DNA of 64,000 nucleotides from Actinoplanes sp. M2I2 (GCF_023544445.1 NZ_JALPVJ010000007.1:434001-498000), one strand, 5' to 3'. Counted from the stretch's first letter, positions 34,735 through 43,911 are shown. The notes: generated by a model from the letters alone, not told the origin. Numbers and translations: made by a program.

Positions 34735-34950
34735 TCAGTCCAACTCGGGCATCGCCACGGCGTGCGGTCGCGGCCGGCAGGTGCCGCACTGCACCGCGTC
34801 GTCCACCACCAGCGCCTCGGCCCGCCGCCGTGTCTCAGACCGGCTGACCTGCAGCAGGTAGGGGCCGAAACGGGCGTGTTCGGCGCAGACGCCGCGGCCG
34901 CAGAAGCGGCAGCTCGCCCGGGCCGACTCGGCACAGAACCAGCAGAGCAT
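34735..34950 (-). CDS. Small zinc-ribbon protein, 71 aa
   Basis: ATG 34950 with AGGAGG four bases before it. CWFC at the start, CRFCGRGVCAEHA and a later CGTC give a cross-braced zinc-binding pattern, like B-box or DUF2180-type small zinc proteins. No enzyme motif. It starts 42 bases after the stop of the large cNMP/FecR membrane protein and probably shares its transcript, so a regulatory or metal-binding helper role is possible. Confidence 0.75.
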   Translation of the reverse strand: MLCWFCAESARASCRFCGRGVCAEHARFGPYLLQVSRSETRRRAEALVVDDAVQCGTCRPRPHAVAMPELD

Positions 34951-34992
34951 CGAACCTCCTGACGAAGAGCGCCGCCGCGACGACGCCCCGCG

Positions 34993-37900
34993 TCAGTCGT
35001 CGTCGGTCGGGCTCGACTCCGGATCGGCGGGCGGAGTCGTGGCCGGCGGCGTCGGGGTGGGTGCAATCGTCGTGGGCGCCGGGGCGGGCTTCGACGTGGT
35101 GGGCGGAGTCGTGGCCGGCGGACGCGTCGTCGGTGCCGTGGTCGGCCGGGTCGTCGGGGGCGGCGGATTGGTCGTCGGCCGGGTCGTGAAGGTGCGCGTC
35201 GGGTCGGGGGCCGGCTCGTCGTCGTCGGTCGGATCAGCGGTCTGTGACGGTGTGATTACACTACCGGTCGTCGGCGGCGTGGCGCTCGGGACGATCGACG
35301 GATTGAGCGATTCCTCATCGGACGGTAGGGGCTCGAGGCTCTCCTCCGGCTCGGGACTGCTGGACGGCGGGGCCTCGACCGGGACGCCGTCGGCGCACGC
35401 GAGCCGGCCGCCGGTGGCCGGGCTGGGCGTGCCGTCGACCGCGACCGTGCCGCGCGAGACGGTCAGGGTCGCCGGCTCGACCGCGTACCAGGCCGCGCCC
35501 GTGCTGCCGACCTGGCCTCCGCTGCGGTCGACGGTGAGCGCCAACGGCTGGTACGCGCCGCTGGTGCTGCCGGTGCCGGCGAGCACCCGGCCGGTGCTCA
35601 GCGAGATCGTCGCCCTCGGGGCCTGGTCGCGGCCGCCGCGGGTGCTGATCGTGCCGATGCCGACCTTGGTGTTTGCGCAGAGCAGGGCGGTGGCGCCGCC
35701 GGGGAAGGTCAGCGTGGCCGAGGCGCGCGGCGGCACGTCGATCACCTCACCCTGGTCGAGGTAGCGCCGGGCGCCGCCGTCGAGGCCCTGCGGGGCGCCG
35801 TCGAGAGTGGCGGTCACCAGTCCCTCGTCGATCGAGAGCAGCACCCGGTCGGCGGGCATCTCGGCCCACGCCGGCCCGGGGCGGAACGACATGCCGGTGA
35901 GGAACAACGCCGTGGTCAGCACCCCGACGACCAGCCAGGTGAGGCCGCGCTCGAAGCGACCGTCCACTTCGGGGTCGCCGCGGCCGTCGGGCGGACCGGG
36001 CGGCACGGTGAGCGGCGGATAGGCGCCGCCGGCGGACGACCCGGTCCGCAGCGCGCCCTTGGCGGTGACGACCGGCATCGGCGAGCCGGGCCGGTGGGTC
36101 GCGCCGACCAGCGGCGGCAGGTCGGAGGCATCGGGCACCACCCACAGACGTACGGGGGTGATGGTCTGGGCCACCATGCCGGGGCTGCCGTCGCCGACCG
36201 GACCGACCAGGGTGCCCCGCCGGAGCTCGACGCCGTCGGGCAGCGCGATCACGCCGGACTCGACGACCACGGCGTGGGTCGGCCCGGGCAGGATGACCGG
36301 CGCGCCCGGGTCGAGGTCGACCGGGTGCGCCGAGGCGATCAGGGCGAGCCGCTGGTCGACCGCGAGCCCGGCCAGCGCCGGCGTGTCCGCGAACAGTGCC
36401 TCGGCCTCGGCCCGGTCCTGTGGCGGGGGCCCGGGCAGCGGCCCGACCACGGTGGCGACCGTCGCGGTCGGGATCGAGAGCAGCGTGGTGCCCGCGGTGT
36501 GCCAGTCGAGCTGGGTCGACCGGCCGGTGATCGCGTTGACCAGGCCGACGACGGCGCCGGGGCCGACGTGGTGACGGATGGTGCCGGGCGGGTCGCCGGG
36601 CCGGCGCGCCTCGAGAGCGCCCTCGACAACCACGTAGACGGCCTGCTGAGCGCCGCCCGCCGTGACGATCTGACGGCCGGTCGGCGGGTGCACCCAGCGG
36701 GCGCGGGAGGCCAGGCCCTGCAGCGCCGGCTCGGGCAGTCCACCGAGGTCGGAGGCGCGCAACGCGGCCAGCCGGCGCGGGCTGTCGGCCTCGCGGTCGT
36801 TCTCGGCCCGGCGCAGTTTGGAGGTCGCCCACCACCGGGTGAACCGGCCGAGCAGGAAATACACCCCCGGGGCGGCCAGACCGAGCACGATGGCCAGCAG
36901 CAGCAGGACACCGAACGGCCCGCCGTGCAGCAGCCCGGTGGCCAGGCCCGAGATCCTGTCCTCCCACAGCCGGACGGCCAGGTTGACGGCGACGGCGAGC
37001 CAGCAGACGGCCAGGAAACCGTAGAGCGCGATGAGCCGGCCCTCGCGGTCGAGCGTGCCCCAGCGCGGCGGACGGCCCCGCAGCCGGCCGCTGACCCAGG
37101 CCAGCGCCCGGTTGCGCACCTGCGGCACCTCGAGCCAGTTCATCAGCAGGTACTGCCCGTCGAGCGGCAGCAGCGGGCTGAGGTGCACGAAGGCGCTCAG
37201 ATAGCAGAGGAAGGCGAGCTTGAAGGCCAGGTCGGCCACCGGCGGCAGGGCCAGGCCGGCCAGTTGCGCCACCCCGCCGAGCAGCAGCGCGCTCAGCGGG
37301 CCGGCGGCCGAGACGAGCAGGCGGGCGCGGCGGCCGGCCATCCAGACGTCGCTGGTGTCGACGAACAGCGAGGGCAGGCCGAACCAGAGGATGCCGGCCG
37401 CCGGCACTTCACGCCCGGAATGCTTGGCGGCCATCGCCCGGGCGTACTCGCGCACGCCGACCACGACCAGGTTGAGCAGCACGAGGGTGAGGGCGCCGAT
37501 CACGTACGAGTCCGAGGTGAGGAACAGCGAACGGCTGCCGCGCAACCAGGTGGCGGTGAACAAGCCGAAGCCGACCACGGCGAGCAGGGCGGTGACGATG
37601 CCGGCCGCTTTGCCGAAGAGGAACCGTCCACCGGCCCGGTAGAGCGCCGTGACCAGGCCGTCGACGTTGGGCAGCAGGGTCCGGCGGCCCCGGGCGGCGG
37701 CCAGCAGCGAGTTGCCGACCCGCTCCGACAGCGGGCGGGCGAGCTCCTGCAGGGGACGGAAGGCGTCCATCGGCAGCTCGTCGAGCATGCGGTTGCCGGC
37801 CAGGTCGGCGACCACGCGACGCACCTGGTCGGGGGCGAGGCGGCCGGCGATGCGGGCGAACTCGGCGACCAGCCGGGCCACCGTGTGCTCGCCGTCCATC

Positions 37901-38172
37901 AGCAGCGCGAGCGCCCACTCCTCCGAGGTGAGCCGCAGATAGCTGGCCCGCTCACCGTCGTCGGGCGAGCGGAGCATGATGTAGTCGCCGCCGCGGGCAT
38001 CGGTGAGCTGGACGTACTCGACCCCGGCGCGCAGCACCGGCCGCGCGCTCGTCGGGTTGAGGCGGTCGACCACCGCGCCCCACAACCCGGGATCCGCCGG
38101 GCCGGACGGCTCACCCGGGCCGCGCCCGGCCAGCGCCTCCCAGACGTTCATCCGGGTCTCGACGTACGTCAA
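34993..38172 (-). CDS. PqqD / degenerate M50 / cNMP-binding / FecR-like multidomain membrane protein
   Basis: 1059 residues from TTG 38172, six bases after GAGAGG. Residues ~60-135: PqqD-like winged helix. ~175-460: six or so membrane helices like a site-2 (M50) protease, but HExxH is REYAR (241-245), so two zinc His are lost; LDGQ at 337-340 keeps the LDG motif. ~475-680: two cyclic-nucleotide-binding-like folds, the second degraded. One helix at 742-759, then a FecR-like domain (~780-945) and a Pro/Thr-rich acidic tail outside the cell. It is probably a non-proteolytic sensor or scaffold linking inside and outside. Ends upstream of a zinc-ribbon gene. Confidence 0.8.
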   Translation of the reverse strand: MTYVETRMNVWEALAGRGPGEPSGPADPGLWGAVVDRLNPTSARPVLRAGVEYVQLTDARGGDYIMLRSPDDGERASYLRLTSEEWALALLMDGEHTVARLVAEFARIAGRLAPDQVRRVVADLAGNRMLDELPMDAFRPLQELARPLSERVGNSLLAAARGRRTLLPNVDGLVTALYRAGGRFLFGKAAGIVTALLAVVGFGLFTATWLRGSRSLFLTSDSYVIGALTLVLLNLVVVGVREYARAMAAKHSGREVPAAGILWFGLPSLFVDTSDVWMAGRRARLLVSAAGPLSALLLGGVAQLAGLALPPVADLAFKLAFLCYLSAFVHLSPLLPLDGQYLLMNWLEVPQVRNRALAWVSGRLRGRPPRWGTLDREGRLIALYGFLAVCWLAVAVNLAVRLWEDRISGLATGLLHGGPFGVLLLLAIVLGLAAPGVYFLLGRFTRWWATSKLRRAENDREADSPRRLAALRASDLGGLPEPALQGLASRARWVHPPTGRQIVTAGGAQQAVYVVVEGALEARRPGDPPGTIRHHVGPGAVVGLVNAITGRSTQLDWHTAGTTLLSIPTATVATVVGPLPGPPPQDRAEAEALFADTPALAGLAVDQRLALIASAHPVDLDPGAPVILPGPTHAVVVESGVIALPDGVELRRGTLVGPVGDGSPGMVAQTITPVRLWVVPDASDLPPLVGATHRPGSPMPVVTAKGALRTGSSAGGAYPPLTVPPGPPDGRGDPEVDGRFERGLTWLVVGVLTTALFLTGMSFRPGPAWAEMPADRVLLSIDEGLVTATLDGAPQGLDGGARRYLDQGEVIDVPPRASATLTFPGGATALLCANTKVGIGTISTRGGRDQAPRATISLSTGRVLAGTGSTSGAYQPLALTVDRSGGQVGSTGAAWYAVEPATLTVSRGTVAVDGTPSPATGGRLACADGVPVEAPPSSSPEPEESLEPLPSDEESLNPSIVPSATPPTTGSVITPSQTADPTDDDEPAPDPTRTFTTRPTTNPPPPTTRPTTAPTTRPPATTPPTTSKPAPAPTTIAPTPTPPATTPPADPESSPTDDD

Positions 38173-38301
38173 CTGGTGCCTCTCACTGCCTGGGGGAACC
38201 GCGATGGCGAATGGCAGATTAGGCGCTCGGCAAGCACGATGGCGAGTCCTCCGCGCCGAAATGACCCGATTCCTCCGGAAGTCGGAGATTAGCGCTCGGC
38301 C

Positions 38302-38349
38302 AAAAATACGGCGGGTGGTGTGACGACCCCCTCGTCACACCACCCGCCG
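38302..38349 (-). terminator. Strong intrinsic terminator of pepD
   Basis: A perfect 18-base stem (38309-38326 with 38332-38349) around five C, followed on the minus strand by TATTTTTGG. It starts 19 bases past the pepD stop and insulates the large membrane protein gene downstream. Confidence 0.93.
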
Positions 38350-38367
38350 CAGCGGAAGGGCAAAGCT

Positions 38368-39969
38368 CTACTTGGCCTCGGTCAACGTCACCGTGATCTG
38401 CTTCTTCTCGCCACCACGGGTGTAGTCGAGGGTCATCTTCTGACCGACCGCTCCGGACTGGACCGCCGCGACCAGGTCGTCCGAGTCGCTGATGGTCTTG
38501 CCGTCGGCCGCGGTGATCACGTCGCCCTGCTGCAGCCCGGCAGTGGCCGCCGCGCTACCCGCCGTGACGTTGCTCACCAGCGCGCCGCCGTTCTCGGCCT
38601 CGCTCACGCTGACGCCCAGCGCCGGGTGGCTGACCTTCTTGCCGGCCATCAGGTCGTCGGCCACCTGCTTGGCCTTGTCGCTGGGGATCGCGAAGCCCAG
38701 GCCGATGTTGCCGGTGCTGCCCGAGGTGGCGATGGCCGAGTTGATGCCGATGACCTCGCCGTTGGTGTTGACCAGGGCGCCGCCGGAGTTGCCGGGGTTG
38801 ATCGGCGCGTCGGTCTGCAGCAGGCCGGACATCGTGGTCGAGGCGCCCTGCTGCTGTTGCTGCTGGCCGCCGCCGAACGGGCTCTCCTGCTGGCCACCCT
38901 CGCCGCTGGACTGGATGGTGCGGTCCTTGGCGCTGATGATGCCGGCGGTGACCGAGCCCTCGAGGCCCAGCGGGCTGCCGATCGCCAGCACGGTGTCGCC
39001 GACCTGCATCTTGGCGCTGCTGCCGAACGTGGACGCCTTGAGGTCGGACAGGCCGGAGGTCTTGACCACCGCGAGGTCGGTGCGGGGGTCGGTGCCGACG
39101 ACGGAGGCGTTCGCCTTCTTGCCGTCGGCGAAGATCACGGTGACGGTGTCGCCCGAAGCGGTGGCCACGACGTGGTTGTTCGTCACGATGTAGCCGTCGG
39201 TGGAGATCACCACACCGGAGCCCTCACCGCTGCCGGTGGTGATCGAGACGACGCTGTCCTGCACAGCGGCGGCGATCTGGGCCAGCGACGAGCGGTCGAC
39301 CACCCGGGTGACCGACGAGTTGCCGGTCTGCACCGAGGGGGACGTGCCGTCGTCGTCGAAGGCCAGCGCCGTGGCCGCGCCGACGCCACCGGCGCCCAGG
39401 GCGATCAGCACCGCCGCCGCGCCGGCCACGAAGACCTTGCGGCCGCGACCGGTGCCCCGGGGCTGCTGCTGGTCGACGGGCGCGGCCCAGACCGGCTGGC
39501 CCTCGGAGCCCGGAGTCCAGGCCTGGCCCTCGCCCCAGGCCTGACCCTCACTGCCGGGGAGCGGCTGCGTCTGGGTCTGCGTGCCGGCCGCCCAGCCGCC
39601 GGCCGCGGCATAGCCGGGCTGCTGGCCGTAGGGCTGCTGGGGATAGCCGCCCTGGGCCGGCGGACCGTAGCCGGGCTGCTGAGGCTGCGGATAGCCGGCG
39701 GGCTGCTGCCAGGGCGACTGCTGCCACTGGGGCGCACCGGACTGCGGGACGCCGGAATGGGGGACGCCGGAGTGCGGAACGCCTGACTGGGGAGCGCCGG
39801 GATGAGGAGCGCTCGACACCGGCTGGCCCCACTGCGGGGCGTGCGGCGGCGCCGGCTGCTGGGGTGCAGCGGGCTGCGCGGCCGTCGGCTCCTCGGACTG
39901 TCCCCGCTGCGGGCTGCTGCTCTCGGAGGAGGCGTCCGCGGGTCGCGGGTCGGTCTCGTTCTCGTTCAT
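38368..39969 (-). CDS. pepD: HtrA/PepD-type membrane serine protease with PDZ domain
   Basis: 533 residues from ATG 39969 (AAGGTGGGGG upstream). A Gln/Pro/Gly-rich cytoplasmic part (~175 residues), one membrane helix (~180-205), then a trypsin-like domain with His in TNNHVV, Asp in RTDLAVVK and Ser in PGNSGGALV; a Gln-rich loop lies before the Ser. The C-terminal PDZ domain is at ~450-530. It degrades misfolded envelope proteins. Downstream of mprB on the same strand with its own MprA-like box; the order mprA-mprB-pepD equals that of M. tuberculosis. Confidence 0.93.
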   Translation of the reverse strand: MNENETDPRPADASSESSSPQRGQSEEPTAAQPAAPQQPAPPHAPQWGQPVSSAPHPGAPQSGVPHSGVPHSGVPQSGAPQWQQSPWQQPAGYPQPQQPGYGPPAQGGYPQQPYGQQPGYAAAGGWAAGTQTQTQPLPGSEGQAWGEGQAWTPGSEGQPVWAAPVDQQQPRGTGRGRKVFVAGAAAVLIALGAGGVGAATALAFDDDGTSPSVQTGNSSVTRVVDRSSLAQIAAAVQDSVVSITTGSGEGSGVVISTDGYIVTNNHVVATASGDTVTVIFADGKKANASVVGTDPRTDLAVVKTSGLSDLKASTFGSSAKMQVGDTVLAIGSPLGLEGSVTAGIISAKDRTIQSSGEGGQQESPFGGGQQQQQQGASTTMSGLLQTDAPINPGNSGGALVNTNGEVIGINSAIATSGSTGNIGLGFAIPSDKAKQVADDLMAGKKVSHPALGVSVSEAENGGALVSNVTAGSAAATAGLQQGDVITAADGKTISDSDDLVAAVQSGAVGQKMTLDYTRGGEKKQITVTLTEAK

Positions 39970-40007
39970 GCCCCCACCTTGCCCCTTCGGGCTCGTACTG
40001 ACCTGTG

Positions 40008-41594
40008 CTAGCCCTGGATGTTTTCTGAGAACCCTTTGTCCGCATTCACCGTAGGCAGCGTGACCCGGAACGTCGCTCCCTGCCCCGGTTCGCTGATCAC
40101 CTCGACGGTTCCCTGGTGTGACCGGACGATCGCCGCGACGATGGCCAGGCCCAGACCCGTGCCGGTGGCGGCCCGGTCGGTGTGCCGGGTGCGAGCCTCG
40201 TCGGCGCGGTAGAACCGCTCGAAGACGTGCGCCTTCTGCTTCTCCGACAGTCCCGGCCCGGTGTCCGACACCTCGACCACCGCGTGATCGCCGGGCTCGG
40301 CGTGGAGCCGCAGCGTCACGGTCGCGTCGGGCGGGGTGTGCACCAGCGCGTTGGTCATCAGGTTGCCGATCACCTGGCGCAGCCGGCCGTCGTCGCCCCA
40401 GGCCACGAGTTGCTCGGGCTGGTCGCGGATGTCGAGCTCGATCGTGCGCTCGGGCGCCATCGCCTCGGCCGCCTGCACGGCGTCGAGGGCCAGCACGGGC
40501 AGCTCGACCGGGCCGAGGTTGAGCGGGCGCTCCCGGTCGAGCCGGGCCAGCAGCAGCAGGTCCTCGACGAGCAGACCCATGCGGGCGGCCTCGTCCTCGA
40601 TGCGGCGCACCAGCCGCGCCACGTCGCCGGGGTCGGTCACGGCGCCCTGGCGGTAGAGCTCGGCGAAGCCCCGGATGGTGGTCAGCGGCGTCCGCAACTC
40701 GTGCGAGGCATCGGCCACGAACTGCCGCATCTTGCCCTCGGAGCGCACCGCGCGGGCCTCGGAGAGCAGTGCGGCGTCGGCCGCCTCGACCGCGGACGCC
40801 TCGGCCGCGCGGGCTGCCGCCTCGCTCTCGGCGCGGGCGCTGAACGCGGCCTCGATCTGGGCCAGCATCGCGTTGAGCGCCTTGGCCAGCCGGCCCAGCT
40901 CGGTGGTCGGCTCGCCGTCACGGGCCTCCGGATCGGGCACCCGCTGGGTGAGGTCGCCGGCCGCGATGGCCGCGGCCGTGCGTTCGATCTGCAGCAGCGG
41001 TACGAGGCTCTGGCGCACGATCGCGGCCCCGATCGAGGCCAGCGCGATCAGCACGCCCACGCCGACCAGCAGATCGACCCAGACCATCTGGTTGACCGCC
41101 AGCCCGATCACCGACAGCTTCTCGGCGACCTGCACCACCTGGCTGTTCTCGTCGATGATCACGACCACCCGCCAGTGCACCTCGCCGCTGGGCGAGCGCA
41201 CCGTGTAGGGCTCGTTGAGCACCGCGTTGAGCTCGTCGAGCCCCTTGATCAGCGGCGGCAGGTCGGCCGGGTCGAGCTCACGGTCGCCGATCCAGGGACC
41301 GTCGGAGCGCACACCCCCGACCGACGAGGTGGACACATAGAAGTCGCCCGGCACCGGGATCTGGGAGCCGGGCCGGGCCTTGGCGATCGTCTCGGCGTAG
41401 ATCCGCAGCGAGGTGTCGAGCCGGTCGAGCAGGTAATTGTGCAGCGCGTAGGTGCTGGCCGCGCTGATCGCGGTGAGCGCGGCGAACACCAGGACGAGGA
41501 CCGACGCCACCAGCTTGATGCGCAGCGACACCTTCCGCAGGCTGGGCTGCGGCGGCATCGAGTTGCGGACCCGCTCGGTCAGCGTCGCGGTCAC
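40008..41594 (-). CDS. mprB: Envelope-stress sensor histidine kinase, MprB-like
   Basis: 528 residues from GTG 41594, seven bases after the response-regulator stop. Two membrane helices (~26-50 and ~170-192) flank a ~120-residue sensor domain. A HAMP domain follows, a coiled-coil-like Ala/Glu-rich stretch (unusually long), HisKA with the phospho-acceptor in ASHELRTPLTTI, and HATPase_c with N box GNLMTNALVH and G boxes DTGPGL and GTGLGLAIV. It phosphorylates the response regulator encoded upstream. Its 3' end contains the pepD promoter box. Confidence 0.92.
   Translation of the reverse strand: MTATLTERVRNSMPPQPSLRKVSLRIKLVASVLVLVFAALTAISAASTYALHNYLLDRLDTSLRIYAETIAKARPGSQIPVPGDFYVSTSSVGGVRSDGPWIGDRELDPADLPPLIKGLDELNAVLNEPYTVRSPSGEVHWRVVVIIDENSQVVQVAEKLSVIGLAVNQMVWVDLLVGVGVLIALASIGAAIVRQSLVPLLQIERTAAAIAAGDLTQRVPDPEARDGEPTTELGRLAKALNAMLAQIEAAFSARAESEAAARAAEASAVEAADAALLSEARAVRSEGKMRQFVADASHELRTPLTTIRGFAELYRQGAVTDPGDVARLVRRIEDEAARMGLLVEDLLLLARLDRERPLNLGPVELPVLALDAVQAAEAMAPERTIELDIRDQPEQLVAWGDDGRLRQVIGNLMTNALVHTPPDATVTLRLHAEPGDHAVVEVSDTGPGLSEKQKAHVFERFYRADEARTRHTDRAATGTGLGLAIVAAIVRSHQGTVEVISEPGQGATFRVTLPTVNADKGFSENIQG
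40012..40033 (-). promoter_or_regulatory. Candidate MprA box upstream of pepD
   Basis: On the minus strand GGTTCTCAGAAAAC followed by ATCCAGGG, inside the end of mprB and 42 bases before pepD. A near copy stands 43 bases before mprA (42359-42381). Confidence 0.6.
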
Positions 41595-41601
41595 GGCCGG
41601 C

Positions 41602-42315
41602 TCAGACCGCGGGTTTGCGCAGCACGTAGCCGACGCCGCGCAGAGTGTGGATGAGGCGCGGCTGAACGTTGTCGACCTTGCGACGCAGGTAGGAGATGTA
41701 GGACTCGACGATGTTGTCGTCGCCGCGGAAGTCGTATTTCCACACGTGGTCGAGGATCTGCGCCTTGGACAGCACCCGGTTGGCGTTGAGCATCAGGTAG
41801 CGCAGCAGCTTGAACTCGGTCGGCGACAGCTGGACACGCTGGCCGGCCCGGTAGACCTCGTGGGTCTCCTCGTCGAGCTCGAGATCGGCGAAGACCAGCC
41901 GCGACGGCTCCTCGTCGCCCTGGGTCGTGCGGCGCAGCACCGCCCGGATGCGGGCGGTGAGCTCCTCGAGGCTGAACGGCTTGGTGACGTAGTCGTCGCC
42001 GCCCAGGGTGAGGCCGCGGATCTTGTCGTCGGTGCCGTCGCGGGCGGTCAGGAAGACCACCGGCGTCCGCTGGCCGCCCTCGCGCATGAGCCGGATGACC
42101 TCGAAGCCGTCGAGGTCGGGCAGCATCACGTCGAGGACGACGAGGTCGGGAGTGGCGTTCTTCGCCGCGCTGACCGCCGCGCTGCCGCTCGTCGCGGTGC
42201 TCACGTCGAAGCCGGCGAACCGGAGGCTGGCGGAGAGCAGCTCGAGGATGTTCGCGTCGTCCTCGACGACGAGCAGTTTCGCCTCGCTCTGCTTGGGCTG
42301 GGTCTGGGCGGCCAT
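41602..42315 (-). CDS. mprA: OmpR-family response regulator, MprA-like
   Basis: 237 residues from ATG 42315; an in-frame GTG at 42354 is a less likely start. Receiver domain: acidic pair VVEDD, phospho-acceptor Asp in DLVVLDVMLP, conserved Thr in FLTAR and Lys in YVTKPF. Winged-helix DNA-binding domain with LSPTEFKLLRYLM and the wing RGVGYVLRKP. Together with mprB and pepD it forms the envelope-stress locus; a motif shared with the pepD promoter suggests autoregulation. Confidence 0.93.
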   Translation of the reverse strand: MAAQTQPKQSEAKLLVVEDDANILELLSASLRFAGFDVSTATSGSAAVSAAKNATPDLVVLDVMLPDLDGFEVIRLMREGGQRTPVVFLTARDGTDDKIRGLTLGGDDYVTKPFSLEELTARIRAVLRRTTQGDEEPSRLVFADLELDEETHEVYRAGQRVQLSPTEFKLLRYLMLNANRVLSKAQILDHVWKYDFRGDDNIVESYISYLRRKVDNVQPRLIHTLRGVGYVLRKPAV

Positions 42316-42358
42316 GAGCCCATTGTTTATCAGCGCGCTGTCCCTTGCCTGCACGCTG

Positions 42359-42381
42359 CCTGAAAGTTTTCTGTAAGAACC
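42359..42381 (-). promoter_or_regulatory. Candidate MprA box upstream of mprA
   Basis: On the minus strand GGTTCTTACAGAAAACTTTC then AGG. It agrees with the pepD box in GGTTCT, CAGAAAAC and the CAGG end, with the same distance (43 versus 42 bases) to the start codon. Confidence 0.6.
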
Positions 42382-42382
42382 T

Positions 42383-43153
42383 TCAGGCGGCCAGGCGGTA
42401 CGCGGATCCTCCCATCGAGGCCTGCGCGGCGCGGGCGAGCATGCGGCGGTCGGCCCCGGGCTCGGGACGGAGCGCGGGAGCGGTCACCAGGGTCACCGTC
42501 AGCGACCGTAGCGCGGCGACCCGTCGTACGGAATCGACGAGGGTGTCCTCGCCGATGAAGGCGGCCGCGGTGGAGTCGTAGCGGATCGAGGCCGGGACGA
42601 CCGGGGCGCCCGCGTCGACCGCGGCCTGGAACAGCGCCGGCCGGAAGCGGCCCTGGTTGGTGCCGCAGAACGTCGTGCCCTCGGGGAACGCCGCGACCGT
42701 ACGGCCGGAACGCAGCGCCTCGGCCACCTCGGCCACCGTCTCGGGCAGCGCCTTGGGCCGCGACCGGTCGATGAAGATGGCGCCGGACAGCCCGGCGAGC
42801 ACCCCGATGCCCGGCCACGCGCCCACCTCGCCCTTGGCCACCAGCCGCACCGGCGCGACCGCCATGATCACGAGGATGTCGAGCCAGGAGACGTGGTTGG
42901 CGACCATCAGGCTGCCCGGCCGCAACGCCGGGCCGCGCCGGACGAGCCGGATGCCGAGCACCGCGAGCATCGAGCGGGCGATTCCCCGCAGGGCGATCCC
43001 CCGCAGCAGCGGCGCGAGGACCAGCCCGCCCACGAGCACCGCGCCCAGGGCGATCATCCGCAGCGTGGTGACGCCCGGGAGGGCGGACCGGCCGGCCGAG
43101 TCCCGGCAGTGGTCGCCGCAACCGGAGACCGGTTGCCAGAGCCCGGCGATCAT
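42383..43153 (-). CDS. olsA: Lyso-ornithine-lipid/1-acylglycerol-phosphate acyltransferase (OlsA-like)
   Basis: 256 residues from ATG 43153, overlapping the olsB stop (ATGA). Two N-terminal hydrophobic segments, the NHVSWLD HX4D motif and FPEGTTFCGTNQGRFRP of the acyltransferase family. It should add the second acyl chain to lyso-ornithine lipid, or alternatively to lysophosphatidate. The coupling with an OlsB-type gene makes the ornithine-lipid role likely. Confidence 0.86.
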   Translation of the reverse strand: MIAGLWQPVSGCGDHCRDSAGRSALPGVTTLRMIALGAVLVGGLVLAPLLRGIALRGIARSMLAVLGIRLVRRGPALRPGSLMVANHVSWLDILVIMAVAPVRLVAKGEVGAWPGIGVLAGLSGAIFIDRSRPKALPETVAEVAEALRSGRTVAAFPEGTTFCGTNQGRFRPALFQAAVDAGAPVVPASIRYDSTAAAFIGEDTLVDSVRRVAALRSLTVTLVTAPALRPEPGADRRMLARAAQASMGGSAYRLAA

Positions 43154-43911
43154 CGGGTGGCTCCCAGGAAGTGCCGGCGGTACCGCGGGTCCATCCGGTC
43201 CATCGAGAACAGCACGTAGAAGTCGGCACAGTTGAAGTCGGGGTCGTACGCGGGCTCCCCGCACACCCAGCTGCCGAGTCGCAAGTAGCCCTTGAGCAGC
43301 GCGGGCGGCTGCGTCCGGGGATCGCCGACCAGATCGGTGCCGGCCAGCCAGCTGCGCCGCGGCCTGACCCGCATGGCCGGCGGGGCCAGGTGCTTGGCCT
43401 GCACCCGGGCCCAGACGCCGGCCGCGAGCACGCCGCCGTCGTCCAGCGGCACCGAGGCGCAGCCGGCCAGCCAGCGCAGGTTGTTCAGGTGCAGGTACCG
43501 GGCGATACCGGCCCACATCAGGTTGATCACCGAGCCGCTGCGGTGGTCGGGGTGCACGCAGGAGCGCCCGGTCTCGACCAGCTGGTCGCGCAGCGCGCTC
43601 AGCGGGCTCAGGTCGAACTCGCCGTCGCCGTAGCGCCGGCCGGCCCGCTCGGCGGCCTTGGGAGGAAGCATCCGGTAGGTGCCGACCACCGCGCCGGTCG
43701 CGTCGTCGCGAACGATCAGGTGGTCGCAGAAGTCGTCGAACTCGTCGACGTCGCGCCCGTCGGGGGTGGCGGGCAACGTGGCGCCGAGTTCACCGGCGAA
43801 GACGTCGTGCCGCAGCCGCTGGGCAGCGGCCACGTCCTCGGGGTCCTCGGCCAGGAGCAGGGTGTAGCCGCTGGTCCCGGTGGGGGCGGCGGCAGTCAGC
43901 AGAACAGCCAT
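43150..43911 (-). CDS. olsB: OlsB-like ornithine-acyl-ACP N-acyltransferase
   Basis: 253 residues from ATG 43911; six bases before it TACACA may be a weak leaderless -10 box, and ATG 43968 is an alternative start without better signals. GNAT-related Acetyltransf_5 domain: LRHDVFAGELG, DEFDDFCDHLIVRD, VGTYRML and ELGRSCVHPDHR-like (ETGRSCVHPDHRSG). This family attaches a 3-hydroxy fatty acid to ornithine. With the coupled OlsA it forms ornithine lipid, a phosphorus-free membrane lipid. Confidence 0.84.
   Translation of the reverse strand: MAVLLTAAAPTGTSGYTLLLAEDPEDVAAAQRLRHDVFAGELGATLPATPDGRDVDEFDDFCDHLIVRDDATGAVVGTYRMLPPKAAERAGRRYGDGEFDLSPLSALRDQLVETGRSCVHPDHRSGSVINLMWAGIARYLHLNNLRWLAGCASVPLDDGGVLAAGVWARVQAKHLAPPAMRVRPRRSWLAGTDLVGDPRTQPPALLKGYLRLGSWVCGEPAYDPDFNCADFYVLFSMDRMDPRYRRHFLGATR

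Noticed and set aside
36094..38292. A 732-codon plus-strand frame opposite the large membrane protein
   Set aside because: Gln/Gly/Arg-rich antisense product with no family features; the minus-strand gene has clear domains.
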